Below are positions 42,249 to 54,382 of a stretch of DNA of 64,000 nt, one piece after another. The stretch's first letter is position 1. The number at the start of each line of letters is the position of its first letter. The stretch is from NCBI RefSeq assembly GCF_900102945.1, contig NZ_FNGI01000008.1, positions 1-64,000 of the forward strand, given 5' to 3'. The position numbers and the translations under genes are program-made. The notes beneath the pieces are model-generated. The model saw only the letters and a list, made by a program, of their open reading frames with translations. It had not been told where the DNA came from and made no database searches. The stretch is from Modicisalibacter muralis (GTDB taxonomy: Bacteria > Pseudomonadota > Gammaproteobacteria > Pseudomonadales > Halomonadaceae).

Positions 42249-42575
42249 ATGAGCTTGTCACAGGCACAAAAGAAAGCATTCCGCAGCATTGGCCACCATT
42301 TGAATCCGGTCGTCACGGTGTCGGAAAACGGGCTCTCGGAAGGGGTGATGGCGGAACTCGAGCGCGCCCTGGCCGATCATGAGCTGATCAAGGTCAAGAT
42401 AGCGGTCGGCGAGCGCGAGACGCGTCGCCAGGCGGTGGAAGAGCTGGCTGCCAATTCGCGTGCCGAGGTGGTGCAAATCATCGGCAAGGTGGCGTTACTG
42501 TATCGCCACAACCCCAAGGCCAACCCCAAACTCTCCAATATCAAACGGTTCGAGAACCATCACGGTCGGCACTAA
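42249..42575 (+). CDS. yhbY: Ribosome assembly RNA-binding protein YhbY
   Basis: CRM-domain protein that binds pre-50S particles. The 108-residue product has the family core (HHLNPVVTVSENGLSEGVM, ELIKVKIAVGERETRR, VVQIIGKVALLYRHNP). The ATG at 42249 aligns with E. coli YhbY; upstream ATGs in frame lack conservation. It is divergent from rlmE and convergent with greA, the conserved yhbY/rlmE arrangement. Confidence 0.94.
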   Translation: MSLSQAQKKAFRSIGHHLNPVVTVSENGLSEGVMAELERALADHELIKVKIAVGERETRRQAVEELAANSRAEVVQIIGKVALLYRHNPKANPKLSNIKRFENHHGRH

Positions 42576-42587
42576 AGACTTAAGCAA

Positions 42588-42737
42588 GCCGGAAGAGCGC
42601 CGCTCCGCGGCTGGAAGCTGGAAGAACGACGCTACGCGCCTCGAAGAGATAAGAGCGGTGCTCCGCGCCTGGAAGAAAGAACCAAGAAAATAGAATCGTT
42701 CCCGCCTCTTCTAGCTTCTAGCTTCTAGCTTCTAGCT
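42588..42737. repeat. Composite intergenic repeat between yhbY and greA
   Basis: Left part: three degenerate roughly 25-nt units with the core GAGCGCCGCTCCGCG (also GAACGACGCTACGCG and GAGCGGTGCTCCGCG), separated by CTGGAAG-type linkers (42611-42624 is CTGGAAG twice). Right part: four tandem CTTCTAG heptamers (42708-42735). CTGGAAG runs can pair with CTTCTAG runs through G-U wobbles, so a transcript would form a long branched hairpin. The right end forms the greA stop codon. It may serve as a bidirectional terminator or be a repeated element. Confidence 0.6.
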
Positions 42738-43208
42738 AAAGATACTGCACCTCGCTGACCTCGTACTCGACCTCACCGCCGGGCGTTCTGACCACCACCA
42801 CGTCACCCTCTTCCTTGCCGATCAGCGCGCGTGCGATCGGCGAGGTCACCGATATCTTGCTTACCTTGATGTCGGCCTCGTCCTCGCCGACGATCTGGTA
42901 GCGAACTTCCTCGTCATTGTCGAGATTGAGCAGCCCCACGGTAACACCGAAGATGACCTTGCCGGTCTGCGGCATTCTGGCGACGTCGATGACCTGCGCC
43001 ATCGACAGCTTGGATTCGATTTCCTGAATGCGGCCTTCGATAAAGCCCTGCTGTTCGCGTGCCGCGTGATACTCGGCGTTTTCCTTGAGATCGCCATGCT
43101 CACGCGCCTCGGCGATGGCGGTGATCACCCGAGGACGCTCCACACCCTTGAGCTGCTTGAGCTCATCGCGCAGGCGCTGCTCGCCTACGACAGTCATCGG
43201 GACCTTGT

Positions 43209-43212
<4 letters not shown>
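42736..43212 (-). CDS. greA: Transcription elongation factor GreA
   Basis: Rescues backtracked RNA polymerase by stimulating transcript cleavage; enters the same channel as DksA. The 158-residue protein has the N-terminal coiled coil with the acidic tip ([19 protein letters not shown]) and a C-terminal FKBP-like domain ending [11 protein letters not shown]. Its start overlaps the carB stop by 4 nt (ATGA), so it is coupled to carB, an order also found in Pseudomonas. Confidence 0.97.
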
Positions 43213-46439
<3,227 letters not shown>

Positions 46440-46511
46440 GACGGTTCCCGCAAAAAAGACGAATGACAACTCGAGAGACGAGGCTCGACGACGGCTGGTG
46501 GCGCGCGGCGC

Positions 46512-47657
46512 CTAGCGGCGCTCGCGCATCATCGCGACGAAGCGATCGAACAGCGGCGCCACGTCGCGCGGGCCAGGACTCGCCTCGGGGTGGCCCTGAA
46601 AACTGAACGCCGGACGATCGGTGCGCTCGACGCCCTGCAGCGTGCCATCGAACAGCGAGCGGTGCGTGGCGCGCAGGGTTTCCGACAGGCTAGTCTCGTC
46701 GGTGGCGAAGCCGTGGTTCTGACTGGTGATCATCACCTGCCCGCTGTCGAGATCCTGAACCGGGTGGTTGGCGCCGTGATGGCCATGGTTCATCTTCACG
46801 GTACGGCCGCCGGAAGCCAGCGCCAGCAACTGATGACCCAGGCAGATACCGAATACCGGCGTGTCGGTGTCGAGGATCTTGCGAATCGCGCTGATCGCGT
46901 AGTCGCAGGGCTCGGGGTCGCCCGGGCCGTTGGACAGGAATACGCCGTCCGGGCTCAGCGCCATGACCTCGCTGGCCGGCGTTTGGGCGGGCACCACGGT
47001 CAGCCGGCAGCCGCGCGAGGCGAGCATGCGCAGGATGTTGTGCTTGACGCCGTAGTCGTAGGCGACGACATGGTACGGGCGCTCTGCCACGGAAGTATCG
47101 GCATAGCCGGCGCCCAGCGTCCACTCGCCTTCGCTCCATTCATAAGCGCGCGTGCACGAGACCTCTTTAGCCAGGTCCATGCCCTTGAGGCCGGGGAACG
47201 CCTTGGCCGCCGCCAACGCGCGCTCGACGGCGTCATCGCCCTCGGCCTCCGGCCCGGCCAGAATTGCACCGTTCTGCGCGCCCTTGTCACGCAGGATGCG
47301 GGTCAGGCGGCGGGTGTCGATATCGGCGATGCCCAACACGTTCTGGCTCTTCAGATAAGCGTCCAGCGACTGCTCGCTGCGAAAGCTGCTGGCCATGAGC
47401 GGCAGGTCGCGAATCACCAGGCCCGCGGCGCGAATGCACACGGACTCGACATCCTCGGCATTGACGCCGGTATTGCCGATATGCGGATAAGTCAAGGTGA
47501 CGATCTGGCGGGTGTAGGAGGGGTCGGTAAGAATTTCCTGATAACCGGTCATGGCGGTATTGAATACCACCTCGCCACTCGTCTGCCCATCGGCGCCGAT
47601 GGCAATGCCGTGAAATACGCTGCCATCTTCCAAGGCCAGTATCGCGGGTCTATTCAA
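46512..47657 (-). CDS. carA: Carbamoyl-phosphate synthase small subunit
   Basis: Glutamine amidotransferase subunit that feeds ammonia to CarB. The 381-residue protein has [13 protein letters not shown], nucleophile [16 protein letters not shown] and the His/Glu pair in [13 protein letters not shown] start at 47657 is chosen because GGGGGAGGA lies 7 nt upstream and the length then matches E. coli (382). A TTG six codons earlier would place the Shine-Dalgarno inside the gene. No ATG is available near. An attenuator-like hairpin lies just upstream. Confidence 0.94.
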   Translation of the reverse strand: MNRPAILALEDGSVFHGIAIGADGQTSGEVVFNTAMTGYQEILTDPSYTRQIVTLTYPHIGNTGVNAEDVESVCIRAAGLVIRDLPLMASSFRSEQSLDAYLKSQNVLGIADIDTRRLTRILRDKGAQNGAILAGPEAEGDDAVERALAAAKAFPGLKGMDLAKEVSCTRAYEWSEGEWTLGAGYADTSVAERPYHVVAYDYGVKHNILRMLASRGCRLTVVPAQTPASEVMALSPDGVFLSNGPGDPEPCDYAISAIRKILDTDTPVFGICLGHQLLALASGGRTVKMNHGHHGANHPVQDLDSGQVMITSQNHGFATDETSLSETLRATHRSLFDGTLQGVERTDRPAFSFQGHPEASPGPRDVAPLFDRFVAMMRERR

Positions 47658-47680
47658 TGCAACGTCCTCCCCCAAGTCGT

Positions 47681-47725
47681 AAAAAAGCGGGACGAAACCC
47701 GATAACTACCGGTTTCATCCCGCTT
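47681..47725 (-). terminator. Strong terminator/attenuator hairpin in the carA leader
   Basis: A 15-bp stem AAGCGGGATGAAACC/GGTTTCGTCCCGCTT (one T-G wobble) with an 11-nt loop is followed on the minus strand by TTTTTTACG. It lies only about 25 bp upstream of the carA start. It either ends dapB transcripts, with a promoter hidden in the loop side, or attenuates carAB. Confidence 0.8.
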
Positions 47726-47813
47726 GTTGTCATTCACTCGGCACACCGTGGCCCTGCTGATTACCGAAGCTCGGCAAAATTTGCCAGATTGTACAGGATT
47801 CGACGTATCCGGG

Positions 47814-48698
<885 letters not shown>

Positions 48699-48759
48699 TC
48701 ATGCAGCCGGCATGACGTTGGCGTAGGCTCAAGGAGTCGTCCCGCCTTCAGGAGCCGCC

Positions 48760-49752
48760 ATGCCACGCTCGCCAATCATCGCCTGCCTGCTTGCCTTGGT
48801 CATATTACTGAGTGGCTGCGCACGCGAAGCCACCCAGACTCGACTCATGACATCGACGACCCAGACTTCGCCATCCGCCATCGAGTGGTGCGGCTCACTC
48901 GCGCTGCCCGGCCAATGGCAGGACGACACACCGGTGGGCGGACTTTCCGCGCTGGGCTGGGATCGCGACGAATCGCTGCTCTACCTGATTTCGGATCGCG
49001 GCTGGCTGCATCGGGCGCGGCTACGTTTCGAAGACAGCGTCGAAGCCGGCTTCGAGGATGGCAAGCTGAGCGGCCTCGAACCACTCAAGACCTACGTGCT
49101 GCGCGATGACGACGGCAACGCCCTCGACGAAGACGCCGCCGACGCCGAGTCGCTGGTATTACGACACGCCGACAATGGCCTGCGCGGCGATACCACGCTG
49201 CTGATCGGCTTCGAACGCGACCATCGCCTGCAACGTTTTTACCCCAACGGCTTGCCAATCGACGAGCCACTAACCCCCAAAGGGCTGCGCCGCGCCAAGC
49301 CCAACACCGGCGCCGAGGCGATGGGCCGGCATGTCGATAAGGGCATCATCGTCGGCCTGGAAAGCACGCCGGCTGGCGCCATCGCGGGCACCACCCGGCT
49401 GTTCTCGCTGAAGACCGGCGACGAGTGGCATTACCCATTGGCCGGCGCCGCCGGCAGTGCGCTGACCGCACTGGAAACCTACGGCGACGATCTACTGGCG
49501 CTGGAGCGCGCCTTCGCTCCGCCGGCGCCGCTGGTGATCAGCCTGCGCCGGGTGAGTCTGGGCGACGATGCCGAAATCGAGGTGGAGACGCTAGCGCGAC
49601 TTTCCAGCGGCGACGGCTGGCGTCTCGATAACTTCGAGGGCCTGACGCGGCTCGGCGGCAACCGCTACCTGATGGTCAGCGATGACAACTTCAGCCTGAT
49701 TCAGCAGACGTTGCTGAGTTGCTTCGAGCTGCCGCCGCCGCGTGACGCTTGA
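48760..49752 (+). CDS. Phytase-like (esterase-like) domain lipoprotein
   Basis: Predicted outer-envelope lipoprotein with a beta-propeller 'esterase-like activity of phytase' domain; substrate unknown. The 330-residue protein has a lipoprotein signal ending in the lipobox LLSGC (Cys20), then VGGLSALGWDRDESLLYLISDRGWL, DAESLVLRHAD and the C-terminal DNFEGLTRLGGNRYLMVSDDNFS. It stands alone and its 3' end overlaps the convergent exporter gene by 62 bp. Confidence 0.85.
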   Translation: MPRSPIIACLLALVILLSGCAREATQTRLMTSTTQTSPSAIEWCGSLALPGQWQDDTPVGGLSALGWDRDESLLYLISDRGWLHRARLRFEDSVEAGFEDGKLSGLEPLKTYVLRDDDGNALDEDAADAESLVLRHADNGLRGDTTLLIGFERDHRLQRFYPNGLPIDEPLTPKGLRRAKPNTGAEAMGRHVDKGIIVGLESTPAGAIAGTTRLFSLKTGDEWHYPLAGAAGSALTALETYGDDLLALERAFAPPAPLVISLRRVSLGDDAEIEVETLARLSSGDGWRLDNFEGLTRLGGNRYLMVSDDNFSLIQQTLLSCFELPPPRDA

Positions 49753-50653
49753 TTGCATCACGGCGCAGCAGCAGCGCTATCGCCGCCAGCACCAGCAGGC
49801 TGCCCGGCAGCCAGTGCCAACCGATGCGCTGCGGCTGATCGATGAACAACAGCAGCATCGATACGAACGGCACCAGATAGCTATAGGCCATTACCGCGCC
49901 AGGCGTAAGCACTGCGGTGGCGCGCTGTTGCAGCCAGAAGGTCATGCCACTGGAGAATACGCCGAGGTAGGCCAGTAGCAGGGCATCGGACCAGGTCATG
50001 CCGACCAAGGCGCCGGGCGACTCCCAGGTCAATCCGAGCAGGCCGATCAGCACGCCACCCGTCAGCAAGCTCCAGAAGGTGCGCAGCGCCGAGCGCGGCG
50101 ACAGCCAGCCGCGACCCAGCCCCCACTTGCTCAATACCGGGTACAGCGCCGAAGCCAGGCAGCCGACGAAAAACGCCGCCTCGCCGATGCCGAACCCGAG
50201 CTCGCCGAACTGACCGCCGGACTCGGCCCAGGCCAGCCCTAGCGCGCCGAGCGCCCCCAACAGCAGAATACCCAGCAGGCGCCAGGCGCGGCGTTCCACG
50301 CCGAGCCCGCGACCCAGGCAGTAGGCCAGCAGCGGCACGCTGACATAGAGCGTGGCCATCGACAGTGCGGTGGTGCGGTGCGCGGCCCAGAACATGGTGC
50401 CGAAGAACCCGGCCAGGCACAGCCCCATGAAGGCGTACAACGCCAGTCCCGGCAGGTTCGGCCAGCGATCCGGATTGCGCCACGCCAGCGGCCACACCGC
50501 CAGCGCGGCGATGGCGAAGCGAATCGCTGTCAGCAACAGCGGCGGCAATCCTTCGCTCATCAGCCCCACCGCCGGGAATGACAACCCCACGAACAGCGCC
50601 CACAGCAACATGCCCAGGTGAGCGCGCGTCACGCCTTGCGTGGCATTAATCAT
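49691..50653 (-). CDS. EamA/DMT family transporter
   Basis: Probable inner-membrane metabolite or drug exporter. The 320-residue protein has ten predicted membrane segments in two EamA repeats (GMLLWALFVGLSFPAVGLMSE... and FVGCLASALYPVLSKWG...), ending in a short basic/Ser-rich tail. Its start overlaps the marR-type gene by 8 nt, so the regulator and exporter form one unit. The substrate cannot be told from sequence. Confidence 0.9.
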   Translation of the reverse strand: MINATQGVTRAHLGMLLWALFVGLSFPAVGLMSEGLPPLLLTAIRFAIAALAVWPLAWRNPDRWPNLPGLALYAFMGLCLAGFFGTMFWAAHRTTALSMATLYVSVPLLAYCLGRGLGVERRAWRLLGILLLGALGALGLAWAESGGQFGELGFGIGEAAFFVGCLASALYPVLSKWGLGRGWLSPRSALRTFWSLLTGGVLIGLLGLTWESPGALVGMTWSDALLLAYLGVFSSGMTFWLQQRATAVLTPGAVMAYSYLVPFVSMLLLFIDQPQRIGWHWLPGSLLVLAAIALLLRRDAIKRHAAAAARSNSATSAESG

Positions 50654-51164
50654 TGTCGCCGGCCTCCAGGGTCAGCAGCAGCGTACGTAGCGCGCCGGCC
50701 AGCTCGGTTTTTTGCTGGTCGTCGAGCGGCGCCTGTAGCGTATGCAGTGTCGCCAGATAGTCGTCCAATAGCTCCAGCAGCAGCGCCTGACCGGCCTCGC
50801 TCAGGCGAATCAGTACGCTGCGCCGATCCTCGGGATTGGGCACGCGCTGAATCAGCCCGGCGCCCTCCAGGCGGTCAAGACGGTTGGTCATTGCCCCGGA
50901 GCTGAGCACCGCCGCCTCGCGCAGCGAGTTTGGCGTCAAGCCCTGCGGCTGACCGCTGCGATACAGCGTGGCGAGCAGGTCGAATTCACCCTCGTGCAGG
51001 CCATGACGCCGAAACACCGCCGCCACGCGCCGGTCGACGTACTTGGAAAGCCGATACAGACGCGTGAACACGGCCATCGGCGAGGCATCGCATTCGGGAT
51101 ACACGTCGCGCCACTGCTCGAGTACGCCATCGACATGGTCCTTGCCGGGTGCTGCCAGCGACAT
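50646..51164 (-). CDS. MarR family transcriptional regulator
   Basis: Winged-helix repressor likely controlling its own operon with the exporter. The 172-residue protein has the MarR core (FDLLATLYRSGQPQGLTPNSL; recognition part SSGAMTNRLDRLEGAGLIQR; wing NPEDRRSVLIRLSEAG). The ATG at 51164 is chosen since GGAG lies 6 nt upstream; a GTG four codons earlier is possible. A perfect 12-bp palindrome sits just upstream. Confidence 0.92.
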   Translation of the reverse strand: MSLAAPGKDHVDGVLEQWRDVYPECDASPMAVFTRLYRLSKYVDRRVAAVFRRHGLHEGEFDLLATLYRSGQPQGLTPNSLREAAVLSSGAMTNRLDRLEGAGLIQRVPNPEDRRSVLIRLSEAGQALLLELLDDYLATLHTLQAPLDDQQKTELAGALRTLLLTLEAGDND

Positions 51165-51185
51165 TTTTAGCTCCACAAAAAGAAT

Positions 51186-51197
51186 CTTTATATAAAG
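51186..51197. promoter_or_regulatory. Putative MarR-type operator
   Basis: Perfect palindrome CTTTATATAAAG, 22 bp upstream of the chosen regulator ATG, in an AT-rich promoter stretch. AT-rich inverted repeats near the regulator start are typical MarR sites; autoregulation is inferred. Confidence 0.5.
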
Positions 51198-51258
51198 TTA
51201 ATTGCTCGACAAGGAATTGGCAACGTCTATTTAATGATGCCGAGACGAGTCGGCCAGG

Positions 51259-52308
51259 CTAGATCAGCCCGGCCGCCACCAACGCATCGGCGACCGGCTG
51301 GAAGGCCTCGTCGGGCACCGGGTCGCCATTACCGGCGCGCCTGGCGATCCGCAACGCCAGCTCAGGGTTCCCGACCATCGGGATGTGGCGCTCGGTGGCA
51401 GCCTGAAGCAGTTCGGTCGAACGCTCCGGATTGGCCTTGCAGGTAATCACCGGCACCGGCGTTTCACCGCGCACATAACGGATACCTACCAACCAACCGC
51501 CGGCGGCGCCGATCATCAGCGAGGCATGCTGCAAACCCACCTGCGACGACAGGGCATGCATGTTGCGGCGCTGTTTCTGGCGTTCGCGCTTGATCTCCGG
51601 GTCGCCGTCCATGTCCTTGCGCTCGCGCTTCAATTCGGTCTCGGTCATGCGCTGGTCGCGTCGGAACAGCCAGCGCTGCATCATCACGTCGATCGCCCCG
51701 ACCGCCACGAAGGCCACCAGCGCGGTGATGACCAGCGGCTTGAGCAGCGCCAGGAAGATGCCTTCGAGGCAGCCCGGACCGCAGCGCGGCGCCTCCATCA
51801 GCGACTGCAACCCGAGTCGGTAAACCACGATAAAGGCCACCGCCAGGGCCACCACCTTGATCAGCGACTTGATGAACTCGACCACCCCTCGCACCGAGAA
51901 TACGCGTTTGAAGCCTTCGACGGGATTGATGTGCTCGAACTTGGGAATCACCGGGTCGGCGGAGAACACCAGGCCGCGCATGACGACGATGTTGGTCAGC
52001 ACCACGGCAACGATGGTGATGACCACCAGCGGCAGCACCGACAGCAGCACGACCTCCGTACCCAGTGCCATCAGGCGCGGCCACAGCGTATCGAAGGGCT
52101 CGTGGTAGAGACGCGTGGTGAGATTGATCAGATCGCGCACGCGGCTCTCGATCGCCGTGGCGCTGATGGCGATATACAGCGTACAGCCGAGCATGACGAT
52201 GGCGGTGTCCATGTCGGCGCTCTTGTCCACCTGGCCCTTTTCGCGCGCGTCGCGAAGCTTCTTCTCCGAGGGCGGCAGCGATTTCTCTTCACTGGTCTCG
52301 TCGCTCAT
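51259..52308 (-). CDS. sctU: Type III secretion export-gate/switch protein SctU (lacks NPTH)
   Basis: Inner-membrane protein that gates secretion and switches substrate class. The 349-residue protein has the N-terminal SEKKLRDAREKGQVDKSAD, four membrane segments, and the linker TETELKRERKDMDGDPEIKRERQ. The C-domain aligns without gaps to the family up to GIRYVRGETPVP, but the self-cleavage motif NPTH is replaced by AAGG in IGAAGGWLVGIRY. It is non-flagellar by context (sctR-S-T-U order and no flagellar genes). It is last in the operon. Confidence 0.93.
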   Translation of the reverse strand: MSDETSEEKSLPPSEKKLRDAREKGQVDKSADMDTAIVMLGCTLYIAISATAIESRVRDLINLTTRLYHEPFDTLWPRLMALGTEVVLLSVLPLVVITIVAVVLTNIVVMRGLVFSADPVIPKFEHINPVEGFKRVFSVRGVVEFIKSLIKVVALAVAFIVVYRLGLQSLMEAPRCGPGCLEGIFLALLKPLVITALVAFVAVGAIDVMMQRWLFRRDQRMTETELKRERKDMDGDPEIKRERQKQRRNMHALSSQVGLQHASLMIGAAGGWLVGIRYVRGETPVPVITCKANPERSTELLQAATERHIPMVGNPELALRIARRAGNGDPVPDEAFQPVADALVAAGLI

Positions 52309-52326
52309 GGCGGCTCCGTTTCGCGG

Positions 52327-53142
52327 TTACAACGTGCCGATCAGCGCTTCGAAGCGCTGATAATTCTCGCTCATCGCCCCCAACATACCGAGCATCTGCG
52401 GTACCAGGAAGACCAGGTAAATCAGCATCAGAACGGTGAACAGCAGGTTCTTGATCGGCAGCGACAAGTCGAACACGTGCAGGTTGGGCGCCATACGTGC
52501 CAGATAGGCCATCATCAGGTCGGCAACCAGAATGGCGATGACCAGCGGCGCGATCATCAGCACGCCGATGCCCATGATCTGGTCGAGCAGGCCGAGTGCC
52601 GCCAACGCGGTGCGCGCCTCCATTTGCGGCATGAGTTCGCCCACCGGCCACAGCGCATAGCTCTGATAGAAGCCATCGAGCAATAGCAGAAAGCCACCGG
52701 TAATGAAGAACATCGCTACCAGCATGACGCTCAGCAGGGTACTGGTGACACCGGACTCGGTGCTGCCCATGGGGTCGAGCAACTGCGCCATCGTCGAGCC
52801 GCGTTGCAGGTCGACCAGTTCGCCGGCGACCTCCGCCGCCCAGAACGGAATGCCGAATACCAAGCCGATCAACACGCCGATCAACAGCTCCTTGATCAGC
52901 AGGGCGGCGATGGTAAAGGCCGATAGCGGCTCCATCGTCGACAGTGCTTCGAAGGTCGGCACGATCAGCGGCAGCGAGAGCGTCACGGCGACGGCGGAGC
53001 GCAAAATGCCGGTCATCCCGAGCCGGTTGAACGCCGGCGTGATCAGCACCATGCCCAGCGCCCGCGCCATGCCGATGGCCGCCGCCATGATCAAGGGGTA
53101 GCCCAGCTCGGTCAGCGCGGCGGCGACGTCAGCGAAGATCAT
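52327..53142 (-). CDS. sctT: Type III secretion export apparatus protein SctT
   Basis: Caps the SctRST export gate. The 271-residue protein has about six to eight membrane segments and the family features AIGMARALGMVLITPAFNRLG, VAGELVDLQRGSTMAQLLDP and LPIKNLLFTVLMLIYLVFLV. It lies between sctS and sctU with short gaps. Confidence 0.95.
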   Translation of the reverse strand: MIFADVAAALTELGYPLIMAAAIGMARALGMVLITPAFNRLGMTGILRSAVAVTLSLPLIVPTFEALSTMEPLSAFTIAALLIKELLIGVLIGLVFGIPFWAAEVAGELVDLQRGSTMAQLLDPMGSTESGVTSTLLSVMLVAMFFITGGFLLLLDGFYQSYALWPVGELMPQMEARTALAALGLLDQIMGIGVLMIAPLVIAILVADLMMAYLARMAPNLHVFDLSLPIKNLLFTVLMLIYLVFLVPQMLGMLGAMSENYQRFEALIGTL

Positions 53143-53157
53143 GGCCGGAACCCCGGA

Positions 53158-53427
53158 CTAGCGCGACCAGACGGGGAAATTGTCCAACACCTGATTGGCC
53201 AGATCGACGATCTGACCCGCCAATAGCGGGCCCGCCAGGATCATCACCAGCAGCACCGCGATCAGCTTGACCCCTTGCGGCAGGGTCTGATCCTGAATTT
53301 GCGTCAACGCCTGCAGCAGGCCGACGCCGAAGCCGATCACGATAGCGATCAGCAGCGCCGGCGCCGAGACCAGCAGCACCGTCCACAGGGCGTCCTCCAT
53401 CAGCGTCAGGTAACTCTCATCCGTCAT
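53158..53427 (-). CDS. sctS: Type III secretion export apparatus protein SctS
   Basis: Two-helix hairpin subunit of the export gate. The 89-residue protein has two membrane segments and the conserved GFGVGLLQALTQIQDQTLP motif. It sits 15 bp upstream of sctT and 6 bp after sctR. Confidence 0.95.
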   Translation of the reverse strand: MTDESYLTLMEDALWTVLLVSAPALLIAIVIGFGVGLLQALTQIQDQTLPQGVKLIAVLLVMILAGPLLAGQIVDLANQVLDNFPVWSR

Positions 53428-53433
53428 CGGCGG

Positions 53434-54090
53434 CTACCCCCCGTAGCTCAGAATCAAGCCATGCATCAATCGCGACCAGCCATCGACGGCAACGAACAGG
53501 AATATCTTCAAGGGAATCGAGATCAGCGGCGGCGATACCATGACCATGCCCATTGCCATCAGCACGTTGGCGACGATCAGGTCGATGACCAGAAACGGGA
53601 TGTAGAGCAGGAAACCGATCTCGAAGGCGCGCGCGAGTTCGGAGGCGACGAAGGCCGGGATGAGAACGATTAGATCGTCGTTCTGGAGATTCTCGCGCGC
53701 CTCCTGCGACCAGATGTTCTGCGTGGCATCGATGAAGAAGGCGCGCTCCCGCTCGCTGGCATAGCGCGCCAGATACTCCTGCAGCGGTCTGCTCAATGTT
53801 TCGCCGGCCTGCTTTATATCGTCCAAGCTCTCCAGGCTTACCGGACTGCTCTCGAACTGGTGGACGATTTCACCGATCAGCGGCGAGGTAACGTAGACCG
53901 TCAGGATCAGCGCAATACCGTAGAGCACCAGGTTAGGTGGCGTCTGCTGCACGCCCAGCGCGTTGCGGATCAGAAACAGTACAATGGATATCTTGAGGAA
54001 CCCGGTCATTGTCACCACCGCCAGCGGTATCAGGCCAATCGCCGATACGACGATGATGATGCCGATCAGGTTGGGCTCAAACTCATTCAT
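53434..54090 (-). CDS. sctR: Type III secretion export apparatus protein SctR
   Basis: Core pentameric subunit of the export gate. The 218-residue protein has four membrane segments with TGFLKISIVLFLIRNALGVQQTPPN, FVASELARAFEIGFLLYIPFLVIDLIVANVLMAMGM and a C-terminal SPPLISIPLKIFLFVAVDGW. It overlaps the sctQ stop by 8 nt. Confidence 0.96.
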   Translation of the reverse strand: MNEFEPNLIGIIIVVSAIGLIPLAVVTMTGFLKISIVLFLIRNALGVQQTPPNLVLYGIALILTVYVTSPLIGEIVHQFESSPVSLESLDDIKQAGETLSRPLQEYLARYASERERAFFIDATQNIWSQEARENLQNDDLIVLIPAFVASELARAFEIGFLLYIPFLVIDLIVANVLMAMGMVMVSPPLISIPLKIFLFVAVDGWSRLMHGLILSYGG

Positions 54091-54382
54091 CGCTAGCCAG
54101 TCTCACGATCTGCACGCCCAGGCCATCGCCGATCTCGACCAGCCGGCCGCGCCCCATGGAGCGCCCGTTGACCACCAGGTCCACGGCCGCCTCCACCGGC
54201 CGCGACATGGTTAGCAGGCTGCCCTCGTCCAGCTTTCTCAACTCACCGAGGGAAAGCTCGAGCCGACCGACCTCGCACACCAGGCGCACCGGCAGTTGAT
54301 CCAGCGTGGCATCATCCAGGCTCGGTGGGTCGCCGTTGCCGTGCCCCTGTGCATTGTCGGCGTCCGAAGGTGTCTGGGCCAT
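54083..54382 (-). other. Internal translation start giving an SctQ C-terminal isoform
   Basis: In frame inside sctQ, an ATG at 54382 is preceded by GGAGACTTCAAT, a GGAG about 8 nt upstream. Translation would give a 99-residue SpoA protein (beginning MAQTPSDADNAQG), the size of SctQ-C isoforms made by internal initiation in other type III systems. It starts at the junction of the N-terminal part and the SpoA domain. Confidence 0.55.

Noticed and set aside
42708-42737. CTTCTAG tandem array considered as a CRISPR-like repeat
   Set aside because: Units are 7 bp, directly adjacent and without spacers. No CRISPR arrays were seen in the window.
51259-54090. sctR-S-T-U considered as flagellar fliP-Q-R-flhB
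   Set aside because: They adjoin sctQ-O-N-L-K-J-I, a lipoprotein ring gene, and secretin genes; no fliO, flhA-flhF or flagellin genes are near.
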